Assembly (NCBI RefSeq): GCF_015624485.1
Contig: NZ_CP061378.1
Span: 6,014,001 to 6,078,000 of the forward strand
Direction: 5' to 3'
From: Bradyrhizobium genosp. L
GTDB lineage: Bacteria > Pseudomonadota > Alphaproteobacteria > Rhizobiales > Xanthobacteraceae
Length of the DNA stretch: 64,000 nt
This document shows positions 1-9,123 of the stretch, piece after piece. The notes under the pieces were generated by a model. It worked only from the letters and a program-made list of their open reading frames with translations, searched no databases and had not been told where the DNA came from. Position numbers and translations under genes: made by a program. Numbering within the stretch: the stretch's first letter is position 1; every line of letters begins with the position of its first letter.

Positions 1-220
1 TTTGCAGTGAGCAACACGCCTTGAGTAATGCGACAACATGACGCGGACTTTTCGCTGCCGTGAAAGCGGCGAATAAATTTCGAAACGTTCAAGATTTTCT
101 GTGGAGACATCCGCAGCATTCAGCTGCATCTGTGCGATTCACATTTACTACTTTTACTAGAAATGATTCTGGAACAACTTGTGCAACAGATCAGCGCGAT
201 TGAACTTCAATACAGCTCGA
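1..220. other. Intergenic, no gene seen
   Basis: AT-richer stretch at the window edge, downstream of the minus-strand peroxidase gene. I see no ORF with coding character, no tRNA and no convincing terminator. Confidence 0.4.
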
Positions 221-1597
221 TCAATGCGATACGTGCTTCGACTGCATGACCTGACGAAGCGCAGCATAGTGCTGGTCATGCACGTCCTGATTGAACAGCG
301 ACCACGGCTCGGCACTGGCCAGCAGCGCAGGCACGGCAGCCGCCATCAGGTTGCGATAATTCCTGAACTCGGTCGCGGCATCGCCGTTGCGCCCCGTTGC
401 GACAGCCATATCGATTCGCCGCAGCGTCAGCACGAGTTCCTTGAGACTGTTGCGTGCAAGCACGCGTTGCTGCTCGCCGCCTGATACTGCAGTGTTCTTG
501 CGATCCGGATATTGCTCGGTCAGCTCACGCAGCTCGCGGCCGATCGTATCGACTGCGAGCGTGACCGTGTCCTTGTCGCCGGCGGGAATCGCGGTCGCGA
601 GCACCGAGGAGAAGTCGTTGATCTCCTTCAGCGTCGCGCCGGCACCATCGCGCTCGTAGGGCTGCGCCCCGTCGCCGACGGCGGTGAGATAGGCGACGAG
701 ATCGCCTTTGTCCTGCGCCGAGAGGCCAAGCTGGAAGGTGCGGTCGAAATAGTCGACCACCTGATTGAAATCGTCGAAGCGGCCGTCGTGGAAATACGGC
801 GCATTGAAGTCGGCGTTGCGCAAGGTCGGCGTCTTGAACAGGCCGCCGGAACCTACGTCGTGCTGCTGATGATCGACGAAGCCGGACGACGGAACATGGC
901 AGCCGGCGCAGCTCATGGCGGGATCGTGCGGGAACGCTCTTGCAAACAGCGATTCGCCGCGGCGCTCGGACTCGCTGATCTTGCCGACCAGCCGCCCGCC
1001 CGGCCCAAGGCTCTGATTCGGCAGGAAGTCGATGTCCTGGATATAGGCCACCATCGCATCGAGCGTCGCCGGCTGCGGCTCGGGTCCGGCGAACTCGTTG
1101 GTGATGACATTGTGGACGAAGTCGCGCAGCGAGGCGAAACGGCCATCGGCACCGTAGGGTGCGAGATAGCGCGCGCCGCGCAGGCTCGGGATCCGCACCG
1201 GATCGAGCACCAGATTGTTGGCCTTCGGATTGAACAGCGGACCGGTGGTGTCGAACGTGCCCGGCTTGCCCGACATCTTCGGCATGAAGAATTTGGCGTT
1301 GTTGACGCCATTGACGTGACAGGTGCCGCAGCTCACGCCGGCCTGCCGCGCGACTTCGCCGAGGATGGTCGGTGAGTTGAAGGCGAGATCGCCGAGATTG
1401 ACGAGATAGGATTTCGCGCCGGCGGCCTCCGAGCGGAACACTTCGCGCGGCTTGTCGAGCGCGTCCTCGTTCAATTCGGTGGTCGCGGGCAGCACGGTCT
1501 TGTTGCCGTCGACGGGAAAGGCCACCGCGCGCCCGAGCAGCGCAACAGCCACCACACCGCCGATCGACGCGGCCAGCCACAATCGGGATGAATTCAT
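221..1597 (-). CDS. Di-haem cytochrome c peroxidase / MauG-family protein
   Basis: A 458-residue exported c-type cytochrome. Residues 1-26 form a signal or anchor helix. Two haem-binding motifs are visible, CGTCH at about residues 90-94 and CAGCH at about 230-234, the layout of the bacterial cytochrome c peroxidase/MauG family. Members reduce H2O2 or oxidise protein or metal substrates in the periplasm. The C-terminal 130 residues carry no haem motif and are an extension beyond the core. Its ATG overlaps the stop of the imelysin-like gene by 4 bp (ATGA), so the two are translationally coupled. The coupling suggests that the cytochrome works with the metal-binding M75 partner. The exact substrate is not readable. 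Confidence 0.85.
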   Translation of the reverse strand: MNSSRLWLAASIGGVVAVALLGRAVAFPVDGNKTVLPATTELNEDALDKPREVFRSEAAGAKSYLVNLGDLAFNSPTILGEVARQAGVSCGTCHVNGVNNAKFFMPKMSGKPGTFDTTGPLFNPKANNLVLDPVRIPSLRGARYLAPYGADGRFASLRDFVHNVITNEFAGPEPQPATLDAMVAYIQDIDFLPNQSLGPGGRLVGKISESERRGESLFARAFPHDPAMSCAGCHVPSSGFVDHQQHDVGSGGLFKTPTLRNADFNAPYFHDGRFDDFNQVVDYFDRTFQLGLSAQDKGDLVAYLTAVGDGAQPYERDGAGATLKEINDFSSVLATAIPAGDKDTVTLAVDTIGRELRELTEQYPDRKNTAVSGGEQQRVLARNSLKELVLTLRRIDMAVATGRNGDAATEFRNYRNLMAAAVPALLASAEPWSLFNQDVHDQHYAALRQVMQSKHVSH

Positions 1598-2394
1598 CGG
1601 ACCTGGGCCTCGAGCGTCGGCCGCTGCAGCCCGAGCTTGGCGGACGCTCCCTGCAACGCCACCACCAGCTCCTCGCTGGTGCGGCGCAGATCGGCGATAT
1701 CGACATGCGGAAGATCTGACGTGGCGACGATCGCCTCGAGTTGCGCGATCCGGCTGCTCACCATCTCGTCGAGCTTGCCGTCCACCGGCTTGAGCGCGGC
1801 CGAGAAGATCGTGTGATAGGCGAAATCGATGCCGGCGATATTGTTGCGCATGTCGTCGAGCGAGGTGCCGCTGATCCGCGATTCACCGCCATCGGCCTTG
1901 CTCTCACCGACTTCGTAGGCGAGCCGCACCGTGCCATCGAGCAGGCCTTGCGGCGCGAGCTTGATGTCCTTGAGCTTGTCGTGGAGATCGTCGAGATGCG
2001 CGACCAGCGCCGCCGCGTCAGCGTTGACGTCGGTCGAGCCCGCGCCGAACAATTTCGCTTCGATCGCGTGGAACCCGCTGTCCGCGTTCGGCCAGGCGTC
2101 GATCTGCGCGTCGAGCTCGGGGACGAATCCCGCGGTAAACACTTCGGAGCGCTCCCAGCCGGCGCGCGCCGACAGCCAGGCCTTCTTTGCACCGGGCAGA
2201 TCGGCAGCAGTAGCACGCCCCTGCAATGCACGCGCGCCGGCCAGTGCGCTGGCGACGCCTTCGATCAGATAGGGCCGATAGCGTTCGGCGCCCTCTTCGA
2301 GCACGCCGGCGTTAGCGGCGCGTGCATTGGCCAACGCCGCCAGCAAAGCCAGGCACGTCGCCATCAGCATCTTGTGCATTGTCAGTCCACTCAT
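1594..2394 (-). CDS. Imelysin/EfeO-like (M75 family) periplasmic protein
   Basis: A 266-residue exported protein with a hydrophobic leader (residues about 6-29, ending AANA). The imelysin/EfeO signature HxxE is present as H109-A-I-E112 within SGFHAIEAKLFG. Family members are alpha-helical periplasmic proteins of iron uptake (EfeO/EfeM, IrpA). This one lacks an N-terminal cupredoxin domain, so it is EfeM-like. It is the first gene of a two-gene unit with the di-haem peroxidase. No efeU permease or efeB peroxidase is adjacent, so a standard EfeUOB system is not present here. A second ATG at 2379 is an alternative start. Confidence 0.75.
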   Translation of the reverse strand: MSGLTMHKMLMATCLALLAALANARAANAGVLEEGAERYRPYLIEGVASALAGARALQGRATAADLPGAKKAWLSARAGWERSEVFTAGFVPELDAQIDAWPNADSGFHAIEAKLFGAGSTDVNADAAALVAHLDDLHDKLKDIKLAPQGLLDGTVRLAYEVGESKADGGESRISGTSLDDMRNNIAGIDFAYHTIFSAALKPVDGKLDEMVSSRIAQLEAIVATSDLPHVDIADLRRTSEELVVALQGASAKLGLQRPTLEAQVR

Positions 2395-2668
2395 CGGCCA
2401 CGAAGGGCTCGTGGCAAGCAGCGAGCCGAACTATTGTCGGCATCCTATGCCGTTTTGTGACAGACACACTTCACGTCGTATCTTTTCCGCTTCGACATAT
2501 TGTTTTGATGCTTCGACAAATCGTCGTGCTGCAAGCGCGCTTCATCGATGCAACCGCGCGTTTCAAGACTGATCTGTTCAACGCGCAAAAGCTTGTTGCA
2601 ACGAGGTGAGCTTGCTCGCACCGCTTGTCCCGTCACCATGCATATCGATCACGAAGCGTATTGTTGAT

Positions 2669-3304
2669 CTAGTGTCGCACCAGGAACGGCCTTAGCTCAG
2701 CGTTCACCGGGAGCAGACGGCTCTCGCCGCTGGCTTCGCTTCCCGGCTGCGGCAGCGTCAGCAGTGCCCGCTGTTCGTCCTTCTCCATCGTGACTTCGCG
2801 TCCGTTGATGATGCGCAGCCGCCAGCCCTGGAAATCGTCGCCGATCTTCAAGCGCAGCGCGGCCTTGTTCGATTGATCGAGAAAAATCCCAAAACTGTCG
2901 GCGCCGCTGGCGATGGTGCCGACGAGCGACAGCGGCGGCGGCTCGATCTCCACCTTGCGCGGCGGCGGCGCCTTCGCAGCGACCGGTTCCGCGACGACGG
3001 CAGGGGGCGGCCGCCGCGACGGCGAGAACACCGGCCGGTCGCGCGTGTTGGACAGCGTCTTGACCGGGATTCCCCACAGCGGATTGTCGCTGAGCGGGCG
3101 GGCTGCCGGTGCCGGCGCCGGCGCCACGCGGACCGACGTCACGGGCTGTTCGGCTGATGGCGGCGACGTCAGCGCGCGTCCGCCGAGCCTGGTGTCGTCG
3201 AGCAGTCCCGCATCGAGGGCATCGCCGGCATCCGACACCGCGCCCGCGGCCGGATGCAGCAACAGCGCCGACAGCGCGAGGATCGCCGCAAGCCATCGCA
3301 TCAT
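2669..3304 (-). CDS. gspN: Type II secretion GspN/GspC-like protein
   Basis: About 211 residues: an N-terminal hydrophobic helix, a Pro/Ala-rich linker and a compact beta-rich C-terminal region. The stretch around NPLWGIPVKTLS followed by RDRPVF resembles the homology region of GspC/PulC clamp proteins, and rhizobial T2SS operons usually label this gene gspN. It is the last gene of the minus-strand gsp operon. I chose the ATG at 3304 because it overlaps the gspM stop as ATGA, as other junctions in this operon do; the ATG at 3319 is an alternative. It probably links the inner-membrane platform to the secretin. The N versus C name is uncertain. Confidence 0.65.
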   Translation of the reverse strand: MMRWLAAILALSALLLHPAAGAVSDAGDALDAGLLDDTRLGGRALTSPPSAEQPVTSVRVAPAPAPAARPLSDNPLWGIPVKTLSNTRDRPVFSPSRRPPPAVVAEPVAAKAPPPRKVEIEPPPLSLVGTIASGADSFGIFLDQSNKAALRLKIGDDFQGWRLRIINGREVTMEKDEQRALLTLPQPGSEASGESRLLPVNAELRPFLVRH

Positions 3305-3864
3305 TTCGCGCCTCGCCATTGTCCGGAGACACCGAGCAACACGCGCAGCTTGGCCGGATCGGCGCCCTTGGCCGCGTCATCGGTGGTCGGCTGCACCACC
3401 AGCTGGTCGATGAACAGGAACGGCATGCCGGCCTCGAGATCGTAGAGCACCTGCTGCAACTGCGCCTGCTCGATCTCGCAGTTTGCCACCATGCTGATGA
3501 AGCCGGCCTTGGCCGGAACGTTGGGAACATCGAGCTGCGTCGACAGCACGTTGCCGCCGAACTTCGTCACCGCGGCCGAGACGCGTTGCAGCAGCGTGGC
3601 GCCGGCAACGGTGACGGTCGCGCCCTCGAGATAGGCCGAGCCCGCCGGCATGCCGGCTGTGCCCGGCGCGGTGTTGGCCCTGGAGCGGCCCTCCAGTTGC
3701 GCCAGCAGCGCCGCGGTCGCCGCCATCTCGCCGCGACGGCCGACGAGATCGAGCAGCGACGACACCACCACGAACAGCAGCACGGCCGCGAGGCCGAGAT
3801 AGCTCGCCGTCGCCACCATGGGCGAAGTGCCGATTGACGTCAGCGACCGGAACGATGTGCTCAT
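3301..3864 (-). CDS. gspM: Type II secretion protein GspM
   Basis: A 187-residue bitopic membrane protein. One transmembrane helix near residues 18-38 is followed by a short helical stretch and a ferredoxin-like periplasmic domain, as in GspM. GspM partners GspL in the inner-membrane assembly platform. The start at 3864 was chosen over a much longer upstream ORF because it makes a 4-bp ATGA overlap with the gspL stop. The upstream extension is an off-frame copy of gspL sequence. Confidence 0.75.
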   Translation of the reverse strand: MSTSFRSLTSIGTSPMVATASYLGLAAVLLFVVVSSLLDLVGRRGEMAATAALLAQLEGRSRANTAPGTAGMPAGSAYLEGATVTVAGATLLQRVSAAVTKFGGNVLSTQLDVPNVPAKAGFISMVANCEIEQAQLQQVLYDLEAGMPFLFIDQLVVQPTTDDAAKGADPAKLRVLLGVSGQWRGAK

Positions 3865-4916
3865 GAGCCTGACCCGAAATAAGCGGTGACGTTGGCTTCG
3901 ACGTGGAAACTCTCCGCGGATTCGTTCGCGGCGTGGGTCGTCGGCGCGAAGAAGGTCGCGCGGGTGAATTGCGGCGACTGCTCCAGCAGCCGGATCAGCG
4001 CGGGCGCGTCCTGCGTCATGCCGATCACCTGCATCTTGCTGCCCTCGATGCGCAGCTCCGTCACGTAGGTGGTGTCCGGCAGCACGCGCGAGAGCGCTTC
4101 CAGCACCATGACGCTCGATGGCGTCGATTGCTTGCGCTTGGCCAAAAGCGCGATCCCGGACGAGGCGCCGTCCGCACCGATGCGCAACGCGGCGCGGCGC
4201 TGCGCGATCTGGCGTTGCAGATCCGCCTGCTCCGATTGCAGCCAGCCGCCGAGATAGATGTCGAGCAGCAGGCAGGTTGCGGCTGCGGCCGCCACCGAAG
4301 CGAGCCCGATGCGCAGCAGGCGCGGCACCTGCGGCCCGGCCAGGCCGCGGAGCTGCTTGTCGACCAGCGTCACCTGCAACGGCGCGCCGTCGCCGCCGAC
4401 CGAAGGCGCCGAGACCGCAACGGCGGCGGCGCCGAGCGTCCTCGCCAGCCGCAGCAACGGATCGACCTTGGTGGCGGCGGTGGCGCTGAACGCGACCTCG
4501 ATGCGATCGCCCGAGATCGGCTGCGGCGCGCCCCAGCCGAACACCGCCTCGGTCGCGCTCCATGGCGTCAGGCGGTCGACCTGCGCGCGGATCATGCCGT
4601 CGAGGAAATCGCCGGCCTGGCTTGGGAAATCGAGCACCCGGCTGACGATATGATCGGACCGCAATCCGATCTCGATGCGGCTGCCGTCGAACGCGGCCTT
4701 CCAATCCGCAGGCAAAGGCGGCTGCGGCGCGTCGCGATCAAGCCGGAACGCGCGCGGGGCGAGCCCTTCGAGGCTCGCCGTGAACGCGCCATCGACGTCT
4801 TCCTCGAGCCTGATGACGCGCCGGCGCGTGAAGCGGCCGGCGGCACCGTCGATTGCGATCGCAACGGCGCCGATCCACCGCTCGAACCATTGCTGCGCCT
4901 CGGCGATCAGCGTCAT
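3861..4916 (-). CDS. gspL: Type II secretion protein GspL (PilN-like C-terminus)
   Basis: A 351-residue protein with a cytoplasmic actin-like domain (about 1-190), one transmembrane helix (about 199-225) and a periplasmic PilN/GspL-type domain. GspL couples the GspE ATPase to the inner-membrane platform with GspM. Both ends overlap neighbours by 4 bp (gspK and gspM), so it is cotranscribed. The N-terminal half is shorter than in enterobacterial GspL, which fits rhizobial forms. Confidence 0.75.
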   Translation of the reverse strand: MTLIAEAQQWFERWIGAVAIAIDGAAGRFTRRRVIRLEEDVDGAFTASLEGLAPRAFRLDRDAPQPPLPADWKAAFDGSRIEIGLRSDHIVSRVLDFPSQAGDFLDGMIRAQVDRLTPWSATEAVFGWGAPQPISGDRIEVAFSATAATKVDPLLRLARTLGAAAVAVSAPSVGGDGAPLQVTLVDKQLRGLAGPQVPRLLRIGLASVAAAAATCLLLDIYLGGWLQSEQADLQRQIAQRRAALRIGADGASSGIALLAKRKQSTPSSVMVLEALSRVLPDTTYVTELRIEGSKMQVIGMTQDAPALIRLLEQSPQFTRATFFAPTTHAANESAESFHVEANVTAYFGSGS

Positions 4917-5827
4917 CGTCTGCCCCCACGCAGCGAAACCGTTTGCTGCAACTCGACGTCGTCCTGCCAGGACAGCACGCGATACGGCTCGGTCTTGTCA
5001 CCCATCGCGATCACGGCCTCCGAGGTGGTGCGGCGGCCGTTGCGGAAGCGGATCGTGACCGCAACCCGGTAGCACGGGCTTTGCGCCGGCGCCGCCGCGC
5101 TTTGCGGGGTCGACGGCTGCGAGCCAAAGCTGCTCTGGACGTTGATGGGATCGCCGAACCCGCCGCGCTGGTCCGGCGGGGTCTGGCCGGTGGCGAGGCG
5201 AACCTCGGGCGCGGCGATCGCCGGATCGACATCCGGCGAGCCGTTGAACACCGTGACGAAGGGCAGCGCGCGATCGACCAGTTGCGCCGGCACGCCCGCG
5301 ACCAGCGCCAATTCGTTGACATGGGTGAACAGCGCCTGCCGCGGCGCATAGCCGAGCGCGTTGTAACGCGCCGCCTCGGCATTCTCGCTGCCCGCCGTCG
5401 GCCGGGTGCGCCAGCCGACGATACGGTCGGCATATTCGGTCGCCGCGTCCTTGCGCGCGCCGAGCACGGCGAACAGGCCGGACAGCGTCGTCTTCGACGC
5501 GTAGTTCAGATCGATGCGTGCGGCTTCCGAAGTGAAGACCACGGCGATATCGGCCTCATCCAGCCGGAAATGGAACGCGCCATGCGACGGCCGCGTCTTG
5601 TCGTCCGACAGCGCCAGCTGAAAGGCGGCGAGCTCCAGCCCAGCCGACACCAGCGCTTCGGTCTGCAGCGCCATGTCGTTGGTCGCGAGCGCCCGGGCCG
5701 ACGCGGAGAGATAGGCCGAGAAGATCAGCACCAGCGACGACAGCGCGAGCAGGATCCAGAGCACGGCGACGATGACGAAGCCGCGGCTCGCCGAACGCTC
5801 CCGCAGTTTGCGGCGAAGATCCATCAC
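4913..5827 (-). CDS. gspK: Type II secretion minor pseudopilin GspK
   Basis: A 304-residue pseudopilin. The prepilin leader ends SASRG and the mature helix starts FVIVAVLWI. The usual Glu at mature position 5 is absent, which is normal for GspK, the tip pseudopilin. The large size (other pseudopilins here are about 150-240 residues) is also typical. The 4-bp overlaps with gspJ and gspL place it inside the operon. GspK caps the pseudopilus with GspI and GspJ. Confidence 0.85.
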   Translation of the reverse strand: MMDLRRKLRERSASRGFVIVAVLWILLALSSLVLIFSAYLSASARALATNDMALQTEALVSAGLELAAFQLALSDDKTRPSHGAFHFRLDEADIAVVFTSEAARIDLNYASKTTLSGLFAVLGARKDAATEYADRIVGWRTRPTAGSENAEAARYNALGYAPRQALFTHVNELALVAGVPAQLVDRALPFVTVFNGSPDVDPAIAAPEVRLATGQTPPDQRGGFGDPINVQSSFGSQPSTPQSAAAPAQSPCYRVAVTIRFRNGRRTTSEAVIAMGDKTEPYRVLSWQDDVELQQTVSLRGGRR

Positions 5828-6549
5828 GTCTTCCCCGCATCATTCGGCGCGTTATCCGGATTGGTCTTGTCGGCATCGCCCTTGTCGGTGCAATTGCCGT
5901 CCGGCTTGGTGCAGTCGCTCGGAATCTGGACATGGACCGGCGCGATGGTCGAAACCGACAGGATGCGCTCGCTGGCGGCGTCGCGCACCGTCAGGCGGAT
6001 CATCGCCGGCAGCCGGTCGGCCTGCTTCCACACCCGCTTCCAGATCCGGTCGGGACCAGCATAGGCAAAGGACAGCCGGTAGGGCGCACGCAGCAGCACC
6101 ACCGGTCCGCCGAGATGCACCTGTTCGGACAGCGATACGCCATCGGCCAGCGGGGTGAAGCGCGCCTGCGAGCGCACGGTGACGAACTCGCCGTGATCCC
6201 TGGTCTCGCCGAGGTGGACGATGTCGAGCCCCGGCCCGGCATTCGGCCCGACCGCCGTCCGCACGAACGTAACAGACAATTCCGATCCATCGAACAGCGG
6301 CCGCTTGGTGTCGCGGTTGGCGGGAATGAACTCTGCCGCGGCGAGATCGGCGCCGATCCGCTCCAGCGCAATCCCGATCAGCTCGCTGCGCTGGATCCGG
6401 TCGAGGCCGCGGTTCCAGCTCGGCAGCCATTGCGCGGTGATGGTGGCGAGCGCCGTCAGCAGCATCCCCATCAACGCCAGCGCGAGGATGGTCTCGATCA
6501 GCGTGAAGCCGCGCTCATGCGCGCGGGATCTTTTGCGCGCCGGCGTCAT
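5824..6549 (-). CDS. gspJ: Type II secretion minor pseudopilin GspJ
   Basis: A 241-residue pseudopilin with prepilin cleavage site ERG|FTLIE, including Glu5, then a hydrophobic helix. The start at 6549 overlaps the gspI stop by 4 bp (ATGA); the ORF continues upstream but that part is off-frame gspI sequence. GspJ forms the pseudopilus tip with GspI and GspK. The C-terminus is Asp/Asn/Lys-rich. Confidence 0.85.
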   Translation of the reverse strand: MTPARKRSRAHERGFTLIETILALALMGMLLTALATITAQWLPSWNRGLDRIQRSELIGIALERIGADLAAAEFIPANRDTKRPLFDGSELSVTFVRTAVGPNAGPGLDIVHLGETRDHGEFVTVRSQARFTPLADGVSLSEQVHLGGPVVLLRAPYRLSFAYAGPDRIWKRVWKQADRLPAMIRLTVRDAASERILSVSTIAPVHVQIPSDCTKPDGNCTDKGDADKTNPDNAPNDAGKT

Positions 6550-7004
6550 TCCGATGGTCTCGGCATCAGCCGCACCGTGCGGATATCGGACAGCGATCCG
6601 CCGGGCAATTTGACGCGAATCCGCACCAGCTCCGGCGTCCACGGAACATTGGCGTCGGACACCGTCCATCCACCTCCCAGCGGACTGACATCGATGACCC
6701 AGCGATAGCCATCCGCCTGCCCGCTCGACGTGCCCGGCTGCAGCGCATCGCGCGGCGGAATGCCGACCGTCATCAAGGTGCGCGTCGCCTGCATCAGCGC
6801 GACATGCTGCTCCAGCGACCGCACGCCGCGCGTCTTGACGCCCATCACGCTGCCGATCGCGATGACCGAGACGGCGACCAGCGCCAGCGCCACCAGCACC
6901 TCGAGCAGTGTAAATCCCGCATCCTTGCGGTCAGTTGGCGACGTCGCGAGCGACAATCTCGATCCTTCCGGTGAGCCAGTTGACGCGGACTTCGTACCCC
7001 GCAT
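6546..7004 (-). CDS. gspI: Type II secretion minor pseudopilin GspI
   Basis: Up to 152 residues, with cleavage site KDAG|FTLLEV and a hydrophobic helix. The ATG at 7004 would overlap gspH by 74 bp. A TTG at 6956 gives a leader of more usual length (MSLATSPTDRKDAG) and a 26-bp overlap, so it may be the true start. GspI nucleates the minor pseudopilin tip complex. Confidence 0.8.
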   Translation of the reverse strand: MRGTKSASTGSPEGSRLSLATSPTDRKDAGFTLLEVLVALALVAVSVIAIGSVMGVKTRGVRSLEQHVALMQATRTLMTVGIPPRDALQPGTSSGQADGYRWVIDVSPLGGGWTVSDANVPWTPELVRIRVKLPGGSLSDIRTVRLMPRPSE

Positions 7005-7392
7005 CGAGCCGCGTCAGCGCGATGGCACCGCCGCAGGATGCGCCATTGGCGAAGAAGCGGATGGTCGACAGCGCGGCCTGCCGCCGGCAGGTCTGCGGCA
7101 GGATGGCATCGAATCGCACATCGTCGGGGATTCGCAGCATCATTTGCGACGAGCCGGAATGGATCACCCGGCTCGACGCATCAACCAGTGTCGCGACGCT
7201 GGTCGAGCGGTCGATCGCCGCATTGCGATCGGCCTTCAGCAGGGTCGCGGCCTGCAGCGCATAGGCCTGCAGCCGCGACCGCGAGGTCTGGTGCGGAATG
7301 AACGGCAGCAGCACGGCCGCCAGCAGCGCGATGATGGCGAGGACGCACACCATCTCGAGCAGGGTGAAGCCGCGCTGCGTGGCCTCATTCAT
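6931..7392 (-). CDS. gspH: Type II secretion minor pseudopilin GspH
   Basis: About 153 residues, with leader MNEATQRG| then FTLLEM (Glu5 present). The middle contains two cysteines that could form a disulfide. The ATG at 7392 is chosen; a TTG at 7401 overlapping the gspG stop is an alternative. GspH joins the pseudopilus tip to the GspG shaft. Confidence 0.8.
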   Translation of the reverse strand: MNEATQRGFTLLEMVCVLAIIALLAAVLLPFIPHQTSRSRLQAYALQAATLLKADRNAAIDRSTSVATLVDASSRVIHSGSSQMMLRIPDDVRFDAILPQTCRRQAALSTIRFFANGASCGGAIALTRLDAGYEVRVNWLTGRIEIVARDVAN

Positions 7393-7397
7393 CCCGG

Positions 7398-7889
7398 TCA
7401 ATCGCTCCCGGTGTTGGCGGCCGTGGCCTTCTCGAGCGAAATGTCGGCCGAGGTGCCGCTGCCGCCTTCCTGGCCATCCGAGCCGTAGGAGACGATGTCA
7501 TAGGGTCCATGCTCGCCGGGCGAGCGATAGATATAAGGATGGCTCCAGGGATCGTTGGGAACGGTGCCGCCCTTCAGATACGGGCCGTTCCAGGCGGCAA
7601 CGCCGGGCGTGCGCTGGACCAGCGCGGCAAGTCCTTCCGCCGTCGACGGGAAGCGGCCGGCGTCGAGATAATACAGATCAAGCGCGCTGGAGAAGCTCTG
7701 CAGCTGGATGCGCGCGGTCTTGACCTTGGACTCGCTGAGATAATTCAGCACGCGGGGCCCGATCAGCCCCATGATCAGGCCGATGATCGCGATCACCACC
7801 AGCATCTCGACCAGCGTGAAGCCGGCTTCACCGGACCTGCCTCGCTTATGCACGGCGAATACTTTAGCGATGACGTTGCGCGTTCTCAT
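7398..7889 (-). CDS. gspG: Type II secretion major pseudopilin GspG
   Basis: A 163-residue major pseudopilin. Cleavage site GEAG|FTLVEM with Glu5 is followed by the long N-terminal helix and the GspG C-terminal signature (FPSTAEGLAAL, then NDPWSHPY, then YGSDGQEGG), a calcium-binding loop region in characterised GspG. It forms the pseudopilus shaft. A GGGGA ribosome site precedes the ATG. Cleavage needs a prepilin peptidase, which is not encoded in this window. Confidence 0.92.
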   Translation of the reverse strand: MRTRNVIAKVFAVHKRGRSGEAGFTLVEMLVVIAIIGLIMGLIGPRVLNYLSESKVKTARIQLQSFSSALDLYYLDAGRFPSTAEGLAALVQRTPGVAAWNGPYLKGGTVPNDPWSHPYIYRSPGEHGPYDIVSYGSDGQEGGSGTSADISLEKATAANTGSD

Positions 7890-7904
7890 GAGCGATATCC
7901 CCTG

Positions 7905-9119
7905 CTAATTGACCAGCTGCGTGACCGACAGCAGCGCCGTCATGACCGACACGATCAGCCCGCCGACGACGGTCGAGATCGTGATGATCGCCAGCGGCCC
8001 GACGATGGCGACGACCCGATCCAGGCTGCGCTGCAGTTTTGCTTCGTAGAATTCGGCGACCCGCCCGGCGAGCGCGGGCAGCTGTCCGGTCTCCTCGCCC
8101 AGCCGCAACATCCGCACCGCCATCGGCGGCAGGCTGTCCGCGACCGCGAGCGCCTCCGACAATTTGCCGCCGTGGCGGACGCGATCGGCGGCCGCCGCCC
8201 AGTTCGCCTCGCTCCCGGTCACCGACATGATGTCGACGAGGATGCGCAGCGCCGCGGTGAGATTGACGCCGCTGCCGAGCAGGACACCGAGATTGCGGCA
8301 GAACAGACTGGCGCGATAGAACTGGAAGCCGTTGCGGATGCCGGGAATCTTCGAGATCCCATTGACCAATGCCGCGCGCACGGCGGCCTGCCGCAGCAGC
8401 CACCACACGAGCGCAATCGTGCCGGCCGCGGTCAGGCTCGCCGCCGTGGCATTGGCGCGCAGGAAATCCGAGACCGCGATGAAGTTCGCCAGCGCGGTGT
8501 CCGACTTGCCGCCGAAATCGCCGAGCACGGTGGAGAATTGCGGCAGCACGAACAGCAGGAAGAACAGCATCACGCCGCAGGCGGCGACCAGCACGAATGC
8601 CGGATACTGCATCGCATCGGTCAGCTTGCGGCGCATCGCCTCGGAACGCGCCCGTTCGGTGCCGAGCATTTCGAGCACCGAATCCAGCGTGCCGGAGATC
8701 TCACCGACCCGCACCAGCGCGACATACATCGGCGGGAACAGCGCCGGATGATCGGCCACCGCATCGGCAAAGCTCTCGCCGGTGAGCAAGGCCGCGCGGA
8801 TCTTGGCGACGACGGGGCGCATCCGCCCGACATCGGCATCATTGGACAGCAATTCCAGCGCATCATCGAGCCGCGCGCCGGCCTTAAGCAGCAGCGCAAG
8901 GTCGCGCGTGAAAATGGTGACCTCGGCCGCGCTCGGCCCGTTGAGGAAGCTGAAGCCGCCGGCGCCGCTGCCGGCGGCGCGCTTGTCCTCGACGGTCTCG
9001 ATCGGCAGCAGTTTCAAATATTCGATCCGGCGCGCGACCTCGGCCGCGGTCGGCGCGGAGATCGTGCCGTTGACGACCTCGCCGGTCTGGGTCAGGGCGC
9101 GGTAGCGAAAATTCGGCAC
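7905..9119 (-). CDS. gspF: Type II secretion inner-membrane protein GspF
   Basis: A 404-residue polytopic protein with two GspF domains and three hydrophobic segments; the C-terminus ends in a membrane helix. The start MPNFRYRAL is the family's usual N-terminus and uses GTG. It follows gspE with a 4-nt gap and precedes gspG by 15 nt. GspF is the platform protein that contacts GspE and GspL. Confidence 0.92.
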   Translation of the reverse strand: MPNFRYRALTQTGEVVNGTISAPTAAEVARRIEYLKLLPIETVEDKRAAGSGAGGFSFLNGPSAAEVTIFTRDLALLLKAGARLDDALELLSNDADVGRMRPVVAKIRAALLTGESFADAVADHPALFPPMYVALVRVGEISGTLDSVLEMLGTERARSEAMRRKLTDAMQYPAFVLVAACGVMLFFLLFVLPQFSTVLGDFGGKSDTALANFIAVSDFLRANATAASLTAAGTIALVWWLLRQAAVRAALVNGISKIPGIRNGFQFYRASLFCRNLGVLLGSGVNLTAALRILVDIMSVTGSEANWAAAADRVRHGGKLSEALAVADSLPPMAVRMLRLGEETGQLPALAGRVAEFYEAKLQRSLDRVVAIVGPLAIITISTVVGGLIVSVMTALLSVTQLVN

Positions 9120-9123
9120 CGCC

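Noticed and set aside
2445..2639. A 64-codon minus-strand ORF between the imelysin-like and gspN genes
   Set aside because: No ribosome site and no recognisable features; probably chance.
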